Assembly: GCA_020846975.1 (NCBI GenBank)
Contig: JADLCX010000063.1
Location: forward strand, 61,725-125,724
DNA from: Phycisphaerales bacterium
GTDB taxonomy: Bacteria; Planctomycetota; Phycisphaerae; Phycisphaerales; UBA1924
Direction: 5' to 3'
DNA: 64,000 nucleotides
In this document: one piece after another, positions 45,956 to 54,338 of the stretch
Numbering within the stretch: position 1 is the stretch's first letter
How the letters are laid out: every line of letters starts with the position of its first letter
Program-made: the position numbers and the translations under genes
Notes under the pieces: generated by a model
What the model was told of the DNA's origin: nothing
Databases searched by the model: none
The model's input: the letters and a program-made list of their open reading frames with translations, nothing else

Positions 45956-46333
45956 GACTCATCCTCCGAATCCAAGGCGACCGACCCGCACCAACCGCTT
46001 GACGCGGCCGGGTTGCAGGGGCAGGAGGGTAGCGCTCGGACATCGGTCCGACCGCCGCGGCGTACCCGGTTCAGGGTGCGCCGTGGGTCATCCGGCCACG
46101 CCACGCGTTTCTGGCGTTTGGCCCGGTCGTGCCTCCGTCAAAGGCTTGGCCGAGCGCCCGACGCGGCACACGCCGCGGAGCGTCGATGATTACCAGTGTG
46201 CACGCGCGGCGGATGCACAAGCGGCCCGGATGTCCCAAGTTTTGTTTATCGGATGATCGCGGCCCGTGGCATCGGCATCCGTGGCATCGGCATCGCTGCC
46301 GATCCGCCTTTCGCCTTACCCTACCCCTCCCTC
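45956..46333. other. Divergent intergenic region upstream of gspD and the BtuF-like gene
   Basis: About 380 bp. A perfect 15 bp tandem duplication lies at 46264-46278 and 46279-46293; if the BtuF-like gene started at the ATG 46253 it would encode RGIGI twice. I found no B12 box or other cobalamin riboswitch core. No gene is evident, and no clear promoter was found on either strand. Confidence 0.4.
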
Positions 46334-47338
46334 GTGCCCCCCCTCCGCGTCGTCAGCCTGCTGCCCTCGGCCACCGAATCGCTCCTTGCGATCACCGGCG
46401 GCGTGCGGACCGAGCGTGTCGAACTCGTCGGTCGCAGCCACGAGTGCGACTGGCCCGCCGATGGCTCGCTGGATGCGGTACCGGTGCTGACCAGCCAGCG
46501 GACCACGTTCGACTCCTCAGCCCAGATCGACGCGGCGGTGCGGGGCATGTTGGAATCCGACCAATCGCTCTACACGCTTGACACCACCAGGCTGGAATCG
46601 CTGCGGCCCGACGTCATCCTCACACAGGACCTATGCCGGATCTGCTCGATCGACCTGAGCACGGTGCGGGGCGTTGTCGCGGCCATGCCGGCCGATCGGC
46701 GGCCGCGAATCGTCAGCCTGAACCCGACCACGTTCGAGGCGGTGTTTGACGATCTGCTGAGCATCGGGGCCGCGATCGGTATGGAGCGTGAGGCGCTCGC
46801 GGCGGTGGTGCGCCTGCGCGAGCGGGTGTATCGGGCCGAGGAGCAGGTCACACCGTTTGTCGATGGTCCCCGGGTCGCGTTCCTGGAGTGGACCGACCCG
46901 ATCTACATCGGCGGCCACTGGACACCGCAACTCATCGAACGAGCCGGCGGGCAGCATCCTCTCAACCCGACCGTTCCGATCGAAACCGCGGGCGCGGCCG
47001 TCGGCCCGGTCGGCCAGACCCTGCGCGCGGCCGGCAAGAGCGTGCGAATCCACGACGATGTGCTGGCCGCGTCGCGCCCCGAAGCGATCATCGTGTGTCC
47101 GTGCGGGCTCTCCCTCGATGCGGCCTGGGCCGAGACCGTGAAGCTCTCACGCAAGCCGTGGTGGAACGCCCTGCCCGCCGTGAGGAGCGGCCGCGTCGCG
47201 GTCGTCGACGGCAACCAGATGTTCAATCGGCCGGGCCCACGACTGGTGGATGCCTTTGAGTGGCTGGTGTCGTGGCTTGGGGGGCACGGTACGGCGGATG
47301 TCGATCGGTGCCCGTGGCGCCCGTGGAAGTCGGACTGA
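46334..47338 (+). CDS. BtuF-like cobalamin/metal-chelate binding protein, apparently cytoplasmic
   Basis: 334 residues from the GTG at 46334. RVVSLLPSATESLLAI and VELVGRSHECDWP are the hallmark N-terminus of the periplasmic binding protein class III family (BtuF/FhuD-like). LESLRPDVILTQDLCRICSID, FLEWTDPIYIGGHWTPQLIERAGG and RPEAIIVCPCGLSLDAA follow. No signal peptide is seen, as in cytoplasmic or uncharacterised members. An in-frame ATG at 46253 would add 27 residues of low-complexity sequence and was rejected. No BtuCD genes are adjacent, so its role in B12 uptake is uncertain. Confidence 0.75.
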   Translation: MPPLRVVSLLPSATESLLAITGGVRTERVELVGRSHECDWPADGSLDAVPVLTSQRTTFDSSAQIDAAVRGMLESDQSLYTLDTTRLESLRPDVILTQDLCRICSIDLSTVRGVVAAMPADRRPRIVSLNPTTFEAVFDDLLSIGAAIGMEREALAAVVRLRERVYRAEEQVTPFVDGPRVAFLEWTDPIYIGGHWTPQLIERAGGQHPLNPTVPIETAGAAVGPVGQTLRAAGKSVRIHDDVLAASRPEAIIVCPCGLSLDAAWAETVKLSRKPWWNALPAVRSGRVAVVDGNQMFNRPGPRLVDAFEWLVSWLGGHGTADVDRCPWRPWKSD

Positions 47339-47356
47339 TCTTCATCAGCGAGACAG

Positions 47357-48661
47357 TCAGGGCTGCGGCCAGGTGCTCCCGGGCGGGTGAAGCGTGATGG
47401 TGTAGGCCACCGCCGGCGACGGGTAAGTAAGCTCGACGCGCCAGGCTTCGAAATCGTCGGGATTCCATCCCGATCGGGAAAACAGGTGGGCCGCGAGCTC
47501 GCCCATCCTCGGATAGGAATCGAGAGTTTCACCGACAATGCCCGCGCCCATAGGGCGGACCGTCGGCTCGTACGCCAGCTTGTCGTACCAGCACAGCACC
47601 GGATCGATATCCTTGGGGCTGAGCGCTAGCGCGCACGAGCGAACCTTCCCGCCCGCGCTCAACGCCTTGTGCACGTAGAAGTCATAGACCTGCAACCGTG
47701 CCGGGAACCTGAGGCCAAAGACCGTCGTGAGGTATGACGGCCCACCATAGCGAGGGTCCGGCTGAGCGCCAATCCCGCGGCCGCCGAGAATGATGTCCAC
47801 CGGACGCTCGACCGCGTTGTCTCCGAGCACGATCGAGTGGACCTTGTCGCCCTCGACTTTCGAGATCACCGTGGGGAGCGGGATCGTGCAGAACTCCGCG
47901 AGCAGCGCGCTCCATTGACGTCCGTGGCTGCCCTCACCATCCAAGGTCGTCAGTTTGGAGACATCACCCGAGAGCATCGACGACAGCGCCATGCCGTCCG
48001 CGCGGCGTCGCATCCCGATGAACCCGCGAGCGTGGGCCGTGTCGAGCTTTCCCTTTTCGGCAACCGACGGGCAGAACGCCTGGAGCGCGACGCTGGCCGC
48101 GCACCACGTACCCGTGGTCACCTGAGCGGCCTGGTAGATCGCACGCCGGGCGCTCACGACCTGCTCCTCGCGCGGCGAGACGACACCTCGTCCGTCGTCC
48201 TCGCTCGCGTCCTGAGATGCCAGCCGGATCAGTTTCGCCTGACTTCCGCCAAGACGCTGCACCAGCAACGCGTAGTCCTGGACCATGGCCTCGGCGCGAT
48301 CGATCTCGGGGCGCCGGCCCACCCGCGTCGCGAGCGCGCGAACGAAGTCGCCTAGTCCCTCAACGCCCGGCCCCTTCTTGAGCACCTCAACCCCCCCACT
48401 TTCGCCGCCAGCCCGAACGGCCAACAGCACCCTCTGACAGGTGCCGCGGTTCACACCTAGCCATCGACTGAGAGCGGACGAAGTTAGATGCTCAGGCGGA
48501 ACCAAAGCGATCAACGCGGTCAACTCAGCGGCGAGTCGATCGCTGAAGCGAGCGACCTCGCGTGGATTGGCAACTGGCCGGGCACCACCCAGTTTGGTGG
48601 TGTCCCCGGCCCTGATCTCCACGGCATCCAGTTTTTTTGAGACGATTGGCTTCACGGTCAT
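47357..48661 (-). CDS. Unrecognised protein with HTH-like N-terminus
   Basis: 434 residues. I do not recognise a family. An HTH-like segment occurs at about residues 60-85 (LTSSALSRWLGVNRGTCQRVLLAV), then helical stretches and a mixed C-terminal half without enzyme motifs. It ends with an Ile/Thr-rich segment TYPSPAVAYTITLHPPGSTW. The ATG at 48661 is preceded by an AT-rich region with five copies of a GTTCA-like pentamer 26-50 bases upstream. This would fit a self-regulating DNA-binding protein, an inference. It lies in the least planctomycete-like stretch of the window and may be transferred. Confidence 0.6.
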   Translation of the reverse strand: MTVKPIVSKKLDAVEIRAGDTTKLGGARPVANPREVARFSDRLAAELTALIALVPPEHLTSSALSRWLGVNRGTCQRVLLAVRAGGESGGVEVLKKGPGVEGLGDFVRALATRVGRRPEIDRAEAMVQDYALLVQRLGGSQAKLIRLASQDASEDDGRGVVSPREEQVVSARRAIYQAAQVTTGTWCAASVALQAFCPSVAEKGKLDTAHARGFIGMRRRADGMALSSMLSGDVSKLTTLDGEGSHGRQWSALLAEFCTIPLPTVISKVEGDKVHSIVLGDNAVERPVDIILGGRGIGAQPDPRYGGPSYLTTVFGLRFPARLQVYDFYVHKALSAGGKVRSCALALSPKDIDPVLCWYDKLAYEPTVRPMGAGIVGETLDSYPRMGELAAHLFSRSGWNPDDFEAWRVELTYPSPAVAYTITLHPPGSTWPQP

Positions 48662-48686
48662 TGACAAGGTGCTGATTGAGGATTAC

Positions 48687-48711
48687 ATTCAGTTCAGTTG
48701 AGTTCAGTTCA
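48687..48711. repeat. Five tandem GTTCA-like pentamers
   Basis: ATTCA, GTTCA, GTTGA, GTTCA, GTTCA in direct succession on the plus strand. The array lies 26 to 50 bases upstream of the ATG of the HTH-like gene and could be an operator or a slippage product. The flanking 250 bp are more AT-rich than the genome average here. Confidence 0.6.
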
Positions 48712-48907
48712 TTCTACCGTGCGGCTTGCGATTTGGCGACCGATCCTCGCGAAAACCCATAGATTCTTGGGACTTTGAGACCATCACGACGCGAGAGCGA
48801 ACCGCGGCGGACGAGCGCAGGAAGCGCGCAGAGTTTCTAGAGAGAAATCTACGAATAGGCTCCAGCAGTCCGTGACACACGTCAGACACCCACCTTTCGG
48901 CTTGAGC

Positions 48908-49894
48908 ATGCACATGCGGACCACAATGCTCCACCATTTCCAGCCCGTCGCCGCAGTAAGGGGGTTCACGCTCATCGAGTTGCTGGTGGTCATTGCGATC
49001 ATCGCCCTCCTGGTGGCCATCCTGTTACCCGCGCTGGGCGCGGCGCGGGAGCAGGGCCGCATTACACACTGCCTGGCCAACCAGCACTCGCTGGCCCAAT
49101 CCACGGTCCTGTACTCCAACGACTACAAGGACCACATGGTGAGCGCGTGGACCGACACGCGCGTTCAGGCCGAGAGCTGGGTTGATTGGCCCCGCAGTGA
49201 TACGGGCATCCCGCTGACCGATGCACAACTGGCCGCGGCCACTGATGTCGAGGCGCACAAGCGCGGCATTGAGGCCGGCGTCCTGTTCCCCTATGTCAAC
49301 GATGTCCGCGCGTATCGGTGCCCTTCGGACAACCGGGACAAGCGCGGGCGCAACGCCAACGGCGCGCTCGCCTACGGCACGTACTCCCGACCCCTGCGAA
49401 ACGCTGCGCGGCTCATGCTGCGATCCGGTGACCTCGCTTTGTTCGCTCTCGACGATGTCCGGCTGCCCAGGCGGGAGCATCTACAGCGGCAATGGCACCA
49501 CATGCACATCGAACCCGTGCCCGGCTCCGGCCAACGACTCCTGCGCGGGCGCGATCACGCTCAGTGTCGGGGTGCCCGTCATGGCCAACAACAACAGCGC
49601 CACGGACGATCCTGGCGCCGGCGCCACCCCCTGCAACACCCTGTCGGGGTTCAACCGGGGCGTGTGGTACACCTTCACCGCGCCCACCAGCAACCGCTAC
49701 GCGGCCTCAACCTGTGGCGCGACGTTCGATTCCCGGATCTACGTCTACTCCGGCGACTGCGGCTCGCTTGTCTGCGTGTGGGCCAATACAACCGATCTCG
49801 TCTGCGCGCCCAACGGCGCGACCGCCAACTTCTGCACCACCGAAGGCGTCACCTACACCATCATCGTCGCCAGCGACACCACCGCGACCGGTGA
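48908..49894 (+). pseudogene. Prepilin-type protein, family-like only to about 49400, then out of frame
   Basis: The first 160 residues are a convincing planctomycete prepilin: basic leader, G^FTLIELLVVIAIIALLVAILLPALGAA, then LANQHSLAQSTVLYSNDYKDHMVSAW and VLFPYVNDVRAYRCPSDNRDKRG...ALAYGTYS, the usual conserved opening of this family. From about 49400 the frame becomes Arg/His-rich nonsense and ends at 49894 because the real coding capacity passes to the +1 frame. Typical members run about 250-300 residues, so the 3' half is missing. Possible starts are ATG 48908, 48914 and 48926. Most simply a deletion fusion or an assembly chimera; a +1 programmed frameshift is possible but less likely. 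Confidence 0.7.
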
Positions 49895-51581
49895 CTTCGC
49901 ACTCGTCATGAACGAGGTCGGCCCCCCCGCGGGCGTCTGCTGCAACAACAACACCGGCATCTGCACCACGCTGTGCTTCGGATCCTGCCCCGCGGGCACC
50001 ACGCTGAACGCCTCAACGACCACCTGCGGACCTACGGCCTGCCCGACGACGCGTGTCTGCTGCAATAACACTTCCGCAGCGTGCCAGCCCAACTTCGGCC
50101 CTTCGTGCCCCAGCGGAACGACGGAGGTGTCCGGCCTGACCTGCGAGCCGAGTTCGTGCAGTCAGTTCTTCGGTGCCTGCTGCCAGCAGCAGACCGGCGC
50201 TTGTGTGTTCATGGGATCAGCGGACTGCGCCGCTCTCACGCAGCCGGGCACGTTCCTGGGAGTCAGCACCGTCTGCCCCGGCGGCCTGTGCTACGGTGAG
50301 CGTGAACCCAACAGCACAACGTTTGCGGCGTTCCTCAACGACCCGCTCACCAACCCCGCAACGCTCAGCCACGGTGATTCGATCACGGGCATCACCACCG
50401 GCGGCGGATTGGATGCGGGCAACAACGGCAACGGAACCGCGTCGAACAGCGCCGTCGATTTCTGGCTTGTCTCCACCAGCGCCCAGCCGCTTGGCATCTA
50501 CCGGCGCGAGCTTACCCAGATCGGGGGCTCGACGAGCGCGAGCTTCGGCTTCGGCTTCGGCCTTCGCGGCCGTGCCCAGACCCTCGGAGTCCCGTCGGGC
50601 GGAAACAACCCGCTTCAGGGCAGCAACGGTTCGCCCAAGCGGGTGGCATGGTACGGCTTCGGCAAGCAGGAGAAGGTGATCGTCGAGCCGTTCGGCACGT
50701 CATCAACCTCTACTCCGTATGTCCTGCAGCTCAACGACACACCGGTCACTCCGACTATCGCGACGGGCACAGTGGTGGAAGGGGCTGTAACGATCCGTGT
50801 CGTGAGCACGGGCGCGACGACCATCGACTCCGATGCATGGCTCTACGACGGCAACTTCAACGCTCTGACGAACGGGGCCGGCGGACCGGGCGGCGCCGAG
50901 GGCCAGCTCGCCGCTGGTGACCCCGCCGGCACGACCTCGAGCTTCACACGCACACTCGCGCCGGGAACCTACTACCTCGCGGTGTGCCCGAGCAACCTCG
51001 CCAACGACCAGCCCAACGACCCCATCGAGGGCATTACCTCGACCGGCCCCGACACTCGCTTCATCACGTACTTCCCTGATGTCGTTATCTGCGACCGGAT
51101 GAACCAGACTGCCGACTACACGGCCCACGTCGAGGTGGTTGACGGGTCCAGCAACACGATCACCTCTCCCGACATTTCGTGGACCGGCAGCACAGCGGCG
51201 TGGCACGGCCTCGTGCACTTCGTGCAGTTCACCGTCGGCACACCGGTCGTCAATGGCGCTTGCTGCTGCGGCTCTTCATGCTCCATCACCACCGCCGCCG
51301 CATGCTCGGGTCTCAACCAGACTTTCGCGGGCGCAGGAACAGCATGCACTCCCTTCAGCTTCACCGCGCCCTGCTGCCGCGGCAACTTCAACAAGTCGGT
51401 GGCGGGCCCCGGCGCGCCGGGCGGGATCAGCGTGCAGGACATCTTCGACTTCCTAACCGGCTATTTCAGCAACGACGCGTGCGCGAACACCAACGACAGC
51501 GCGGCCGGCCCGGGCGCGCCCAACGGGGTCAGCGTCCAGGACATCTTCGACTTTCTGGCCGCGTACTTCGGCGGCTGCTGA
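49221..51581 (+). CDS. GC-type dockerin secreted protein lacking its signal peptide
   Basis: The open frame starts at 49221, but the first 55 or so residues are only the shadow of the prepilin; real coding begins between about 49386 and 49412. Five Cys repeats of the form G-x-CC...C...C...GT-x-C follow (first near 49413; then about 49937, 50056, 50179; last about 51256). A pre-peptidase-like domain lies between (NDSCAGAITLSVGVPV, and EREPNSTTFAAF with FSRTLAPGTYYLAV-like). It ends with two dockerin-like repeats, GISVQDIFDFLTGYF and GVSVQDIFDFLAAYF, then GGC, the GC-type dockerin anchor of Phycisphaerae. No signal peptide remains, so it may not be exported unless translated by frameshift from the prepilin. 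Confidence 0.7.
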   Translation: MHNWPRPLMSRRTSAALRPASCSPMSTMSARIGALRTTGTSAGATPTARSPTARTPDPCETLRGSCCDPVTSLCSLSTMSGCPGGSIYSGNGTTCTSNPCPAPANDSCAGAITLSVGVPVMANNNSATDDPGAGATPCNTLSGFNRGVWYTFTAPTSNRYAASTCGATFDSRIYVYSGDCGSLVCVWANTTDLVCAPNGATANFCTTEGVTYTIIVASDTTATGDFALVMNEVGPPAGVCCNNNTGICTTLCFGSCPAGTTLNASTTTCGPTACPTTRVCCNNTSAACQPNFGPSCPSGTTEVSGLTCEPSSCSQFFGACCQQQTGACVFMGSADCAALTQPGTFLGVSTVCPGGLCYGEREPNSTTFAAFLNDPLTNPATLSHGDSITGITTGGGLDAGNNGNGTASNSAVDFWLVSTSAQPLGIYRRELTQIGGSTSASFGFGFGLRGRAQTLGVPSGGNNPLQGSNGSPKRVAWYGFGKQEKVIVEPFGTSSTSTPYVLQLNDTPVTPTIATGTVVEGAVTIRVVSTGATTIDSDAWLYDGNFNALTNGAGGPGGAEGQLAAGDPAGTTSSFTRTLAPGTYYLAVCPSNLANDQPNDPIEGITSTGPDTRFITYFPDVVICDRMNQTADYTAHVEVVDGSSNTITSPDISWTGSTAAWHGLVHFVQFTVGTPVVNGACCCGSSCSITTAAACSGLNQTFAGAGTACTPFSFTAPCCRGNFNKSVAGPGAPGGISVQDIFDFLTGYFSNDACANTNDSAAGPGAPNGVSVQDIFDFLAAYFGGC

Positions 51582-51904
51582 GTCCAATCACCTCCGGTAT
51601 CCTCTTCCAAACCATCCGGCGTCCCGTCGAACAGGCGGGACGCCGGATTCCCGGACAGACAACATGCCCCCGCACGCGCGCCGACCGGCCAGACGTTTGC
51701 GCGTAGGACTCGCCCCTCAGCCGCCGAACCGCACGTTTTCCGTGACATCGTCCGCCGGCAATCGCTGTTGTCCTCGCGAGCAACATCCGCTCTCGATCGC
51801 CAGAATCCACCCCGCCGACTTCGACAACCTCCTCGGCTGGACCGCTTCTCCCACGCTCCCGCGGCACGGGGTATCATCCAGTCCAACACTCACGGAGGAG
51901 TCCC
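51582..51904. other. Intergenic region, 323 bp
   Basis: Contains the 13 bp-stem hairpin described separately at 51614-51648, and a good ribosome site for the lipoprotein gene at its right end. Nothing else gene-like was seen, and no convincing promoter was found. Confidence 0.5.
51614..51648 (+). terminator. Hairpin after the dockerin gene
   Basis: Perfect 13 bp stem (51614-51626 with 51636-51648, ATCCGGCGTCCCG and its complement) around a 9-base loop, 33 bp past the stop codon. It lacks a T-tract, so it may act as a 3' stabiliser or Rho-linked terminator. Confidence 0.55.
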
Positions 51905-52585
51905 ATGCGCCACGCCCGCAACCTAGCCCTAGAGCCCGCCTGCACCGTTCTCGCGGCCATCGCGCTGGCTCTCCCCGCCTGCGTCGGCTACAACAGCTAC
52001 AACGCGCCCAACGCCGGCGCGGACATGACCGTCAAGCACGGGTTCACCAACCCCAACGATGACCCCTTCCCGCCGCTGATGACCGAGTCGGTGCGGTGGG
52101 TGATCACGCGCTACCCCGCCGTCACCAACGCGGAATGGGCGCCGCCCCTGGGTGTCCCGCCCGAGGGCTCGGAGTTCGCCGTCAACCTTCCCGTCGGCAC
52201 CAACAACCTCGTCTACAAGCGCACCGTCGAGCGCATCGGCTATGGCGCGGTGCCCATGGAGCCCGGGCGCGAGAGCCTGCCCACCTACCACATCTCGCGC
52301 CTGTGGGTCAACGGCGACGAGGCCAAGGTTGATATCGTGCGCCCCGTCCCCGGCATGGTCTCGGCCGATGGCCACCAGGCCACGCAGGGGATCACCGTCC
52401 GCCTCCGCGGCGGGCTCCAGCCGTGGCACGTGACCAGCCACCGCGTATGGGAGATGAACGCGATGCCGATCCCGCCCCTCAACTACGTGCCCGAAATGGG
52501 CGCGAAGGTTCCAACGGCCACCGCGGCTGTGGGCGCCGATGGCAGCGCGGAGCTCATCAACCTCCCCGACGCGCAGGCCAAGTAG
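51905..52585 (+). CDS. Putative lipoprotein, unknown function
   Basis: 226 residues with GGAGGAG 5 bases before the ATG, one of the best ribosome sites in the window. The signal ends in a lipobox-like LALPAC with Cys at about residue 26, predicting lipid attachment. The mature protein is Pro/Val/Asn-rich, with repeated short motifs such as ESVRWVITRYPAVTNAEWAPP and no recognised fold. It stands alone between the dockerin protein and the MATE gene. Function unknown. Confidence 0.68.
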   Translation: MRHARNLALEPACTVLAAIALALPACVGYNSYNAPNAGADMTVKHGFTNPNDDPFPPLMTESVRWVITRYPAVTNAEWAPPLGVPPEGSEFAVNLPVGTNNLVYKRTVERIGYGAVPMEPGRESLPTYHISRLWVNGDEAKVDIVRPVPGMVSADGHQATQGITVRLRGGLQPWHVTSHRVWEMNAMPIPPLNYVPEMGAKVPTATAAVGADGSAELINLPDAQAK

Positions 52586-52759
52586 GCCGCGGCCGCGCGG
52601 ACGCCATCCACCATCGTCACCCCGCGCCGCCGTGACGCGGTGCCCGTGTGCCCGAGGCACGACCAGCCCCATCGTGGGCCCGGGGCCGTGGCCGCGCACG
52701 ACCATGTCGTACCCTGCTCATCCTCCTCCGCCCCTGCTCCTCCACCGCTCGCGCCCTCC

Positions 52760-54319
52760 ATGTCCTCTTCTTCAACCGAATCTCAACGCCACCCCCTGGT
52801 GGAGATGGCCTTCATCGCCGCGCCCGTCGTCGCGACGATGACGTCCTACACCCTGATGCAGTTTGTGGACAAGCTCATGGTGTCGCGCATCGGGCCCGAC
52901 CCCATCTACGTGGGCGCCACCGGCAACGGCGGGCTGGCCGCGTGGGTGCCGATGTCGATCGCCACCGGCTTCATCACCGTCATCAACTCGTACGTGAGCC
53001 AGAACCTCGGCGCCGGCAGGCCCGAGCGCGCCCCCGCCTACGCCTGGGCCGGCATGTGGATCGCCGTGCTGTTCTGGCTGGTGTTCCTGGTCCCCTTCGC
53101 GCTGGCTCTGCCCTGGGTCTTCGACGCCGTCCGCGAAACCCCCGCCGTGCACGGTGCCGCGCAGGTCGATCTCGCCGCGCTCGCAGAGGCGGTCCGCCGC
53201 GACCAGATGGCCGCGGGCTACGGGCGCATCCTGCTCTTCGGCGCGGTCATCACGCTCCTGGCCCGCGCCATATCCCAGTACTTCTACGGGATGCACCGGC
53301 CGGTTGTCGTCCTCCTCGCCACACTCGCGGGCAACCTCGTCAACATCGTCGGCAACTCGCTGCTCATCTACGGCCCGGCCGCCCCCGCGCCCACCGGCTC
53401 CGCGCTGGTTGACGGGTGGTTATCGCTCTGCGCCTCGCTCTGCGGCACGCTGGGCATCCCCGCGATGGGCGTCAACGGCGCGGCCTGGGGAACGCTCTTT
53501 GGAACGTTCTTCGAGCTGCTGATCCCGCTCGCGGTCTTCGCCTCCCCATCCTTCAACCGCCGCTTCAACTCCCTCGCCTCGTGGCGCCCCAGCCTCACCC
53601 ACATGCGTGACCTCTACCGCATCGGCTGGCCGGGCGCGCTCATGTTCGGCAACGAGATGGTCTGCTGGTCCTTCTTCATGGTGTACCTCGTCGGAGCCTT
53701 TGGTGCCGTCCACTCGACCGCGGGATGGATCGCGCACCAGTGGATGAGCCTCTCGTTCATGCCCACCGTCGGGATCTCCGTCGCCATCACCGCCACCGTC
53801 GGCAAGGCCATGGGCGCGGGCCGCCCCGACCTCGCCGCCCAGCGCGCCCGCCAGGGGCTGGCGATGGCCGTCGCGTACATGACCCTCTGCGGCGTGGTGT
53901 TCGTGCTGTTCCGTCGGCAACTGGTCGAGATGTTCGTCCCGGAAACGACCTTGCCCGAGACCGCGGCGCAGATCCTGAAACTGGGCGCCGCGTTCCTGAT
54001 CGCCGCCGCGGCGTTCCAGTTCTTCGACGGTGTCGCCATGAGCCTCAGCGGCGCGCTCCGCGGCGCGGGCGACACACGCTGGGTCGGCATCGTCACGCTC
54101 TTCCTGAGTTGGACCCTCATCGTCGGCGGCGGTCTCGCGCTGGTCCGCTGGGCGCCGTCGCTCGAATCCCGCGGCCCATGGATCGCCGCGGCGAGCTACA
54201 TCATCGCTCTCGCGCTCGCGATCACCTACCGCTGGCGGGGCGGGAAGTGGCGCACGATGAAACTGGTCAACGAGACCGAGCCGGCCCGAAACCCGGCGCT
54301 CGCGGAACCGATCGGGTGA
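52760..54319 (+). CDS. MATE-family multidrug/metabolite efflux transporter
   Basis: 519 residues, 12 predicted spans in two homologous bundles. The N-terminal half has IAAPVVATMTSYTLMQFVDKLMVSRIG and WVPMSIATGFITVINSYVSQNLGAGRPE; the second half has QWMSLSFMPTVGISVAITATVGKAMGAGRPDLA and SGALRGAGDTRW, all characteristic of MATE. A large loop of about 40 residues follows span 4. I chose ATG 52760; an open frame reaches upstream to 52640 without a ribosome site. It converges on nrfA with 19 bp between. Substrate unknown. Confidence 0.88.
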   Translation: MSSSSTESQRHPLVEMAFIAAPVVATMTSYTLMQFVDKLMVSRIGPDPIYVGATGNGGLAAWVPMSIATGFITVINSYVSQNLGAGRPERAPAYAWAGMWIAVLFWLVFLVPFALALPWVFDAVRETPAVHGAAQVDLAALAEAVRRDQMAAGYGRILLFGAVITLLARAISQYFYGMHRPVVVLLATLAGNLVNIVGNSLLIYGPAAPAPTGSALVDGWLSLCASLCGTLGIPAMGVNGAAWGTLFGTFFELLIPLAVFASPSFNRRFNSLASWRPSLTHMRDLYRIGWPGALMFGNEMVCWSFFMVYLVGAFGAVHSTAGWIAHQWMSLSFMPTVGISVAITATVGKAMGAGRPDLAAQRARQGLAMAVAYMTLCGVVFVLFRRQLVEMFVPETTLPETAAQILKLGAAFLIAAAAFQFFDGVAMSLSGALRGAGDTRWVGIVTLFLSWTLIVGGGLALVRWAPSLESRGPWIAAASYIIALALAITYRWRGGKWRTMKLVNETEPARNPALAEPIG

Positions 54320-54338
54320 CCCGGTCCGTCGTTCCGCC

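Noticed and set aside
43046..46189. A very long open frame on the plus strand opposite gspD
   Set aside because: Its translation is Arg/His/Asp-rich low-complexity sequence without any domain, whereas the minus strand encodes an intact secretin; it is a high-GC antisense artefact. The same applies to long frames opposite the kinase (36378-39143) and opposite the permease (1244-3040).
46000..46333. Cobalamin riboswitch before the BtuF-like gene
   Set aside because: No B12 box or matching core was found on the plus strand.
48687..48711. Iteron-type replication origin
   Set aside because: The repeats are only five bases long and no replication initiator or DnaA boxes are evident.
49380..49420. 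Programmed +1 frameshift joining prepilin and dockerin frames
   Set aside because: No slippery sequence or stimulatory structure was recognised, and the product would be a fusion not known to me; kept only as a minor alternative.
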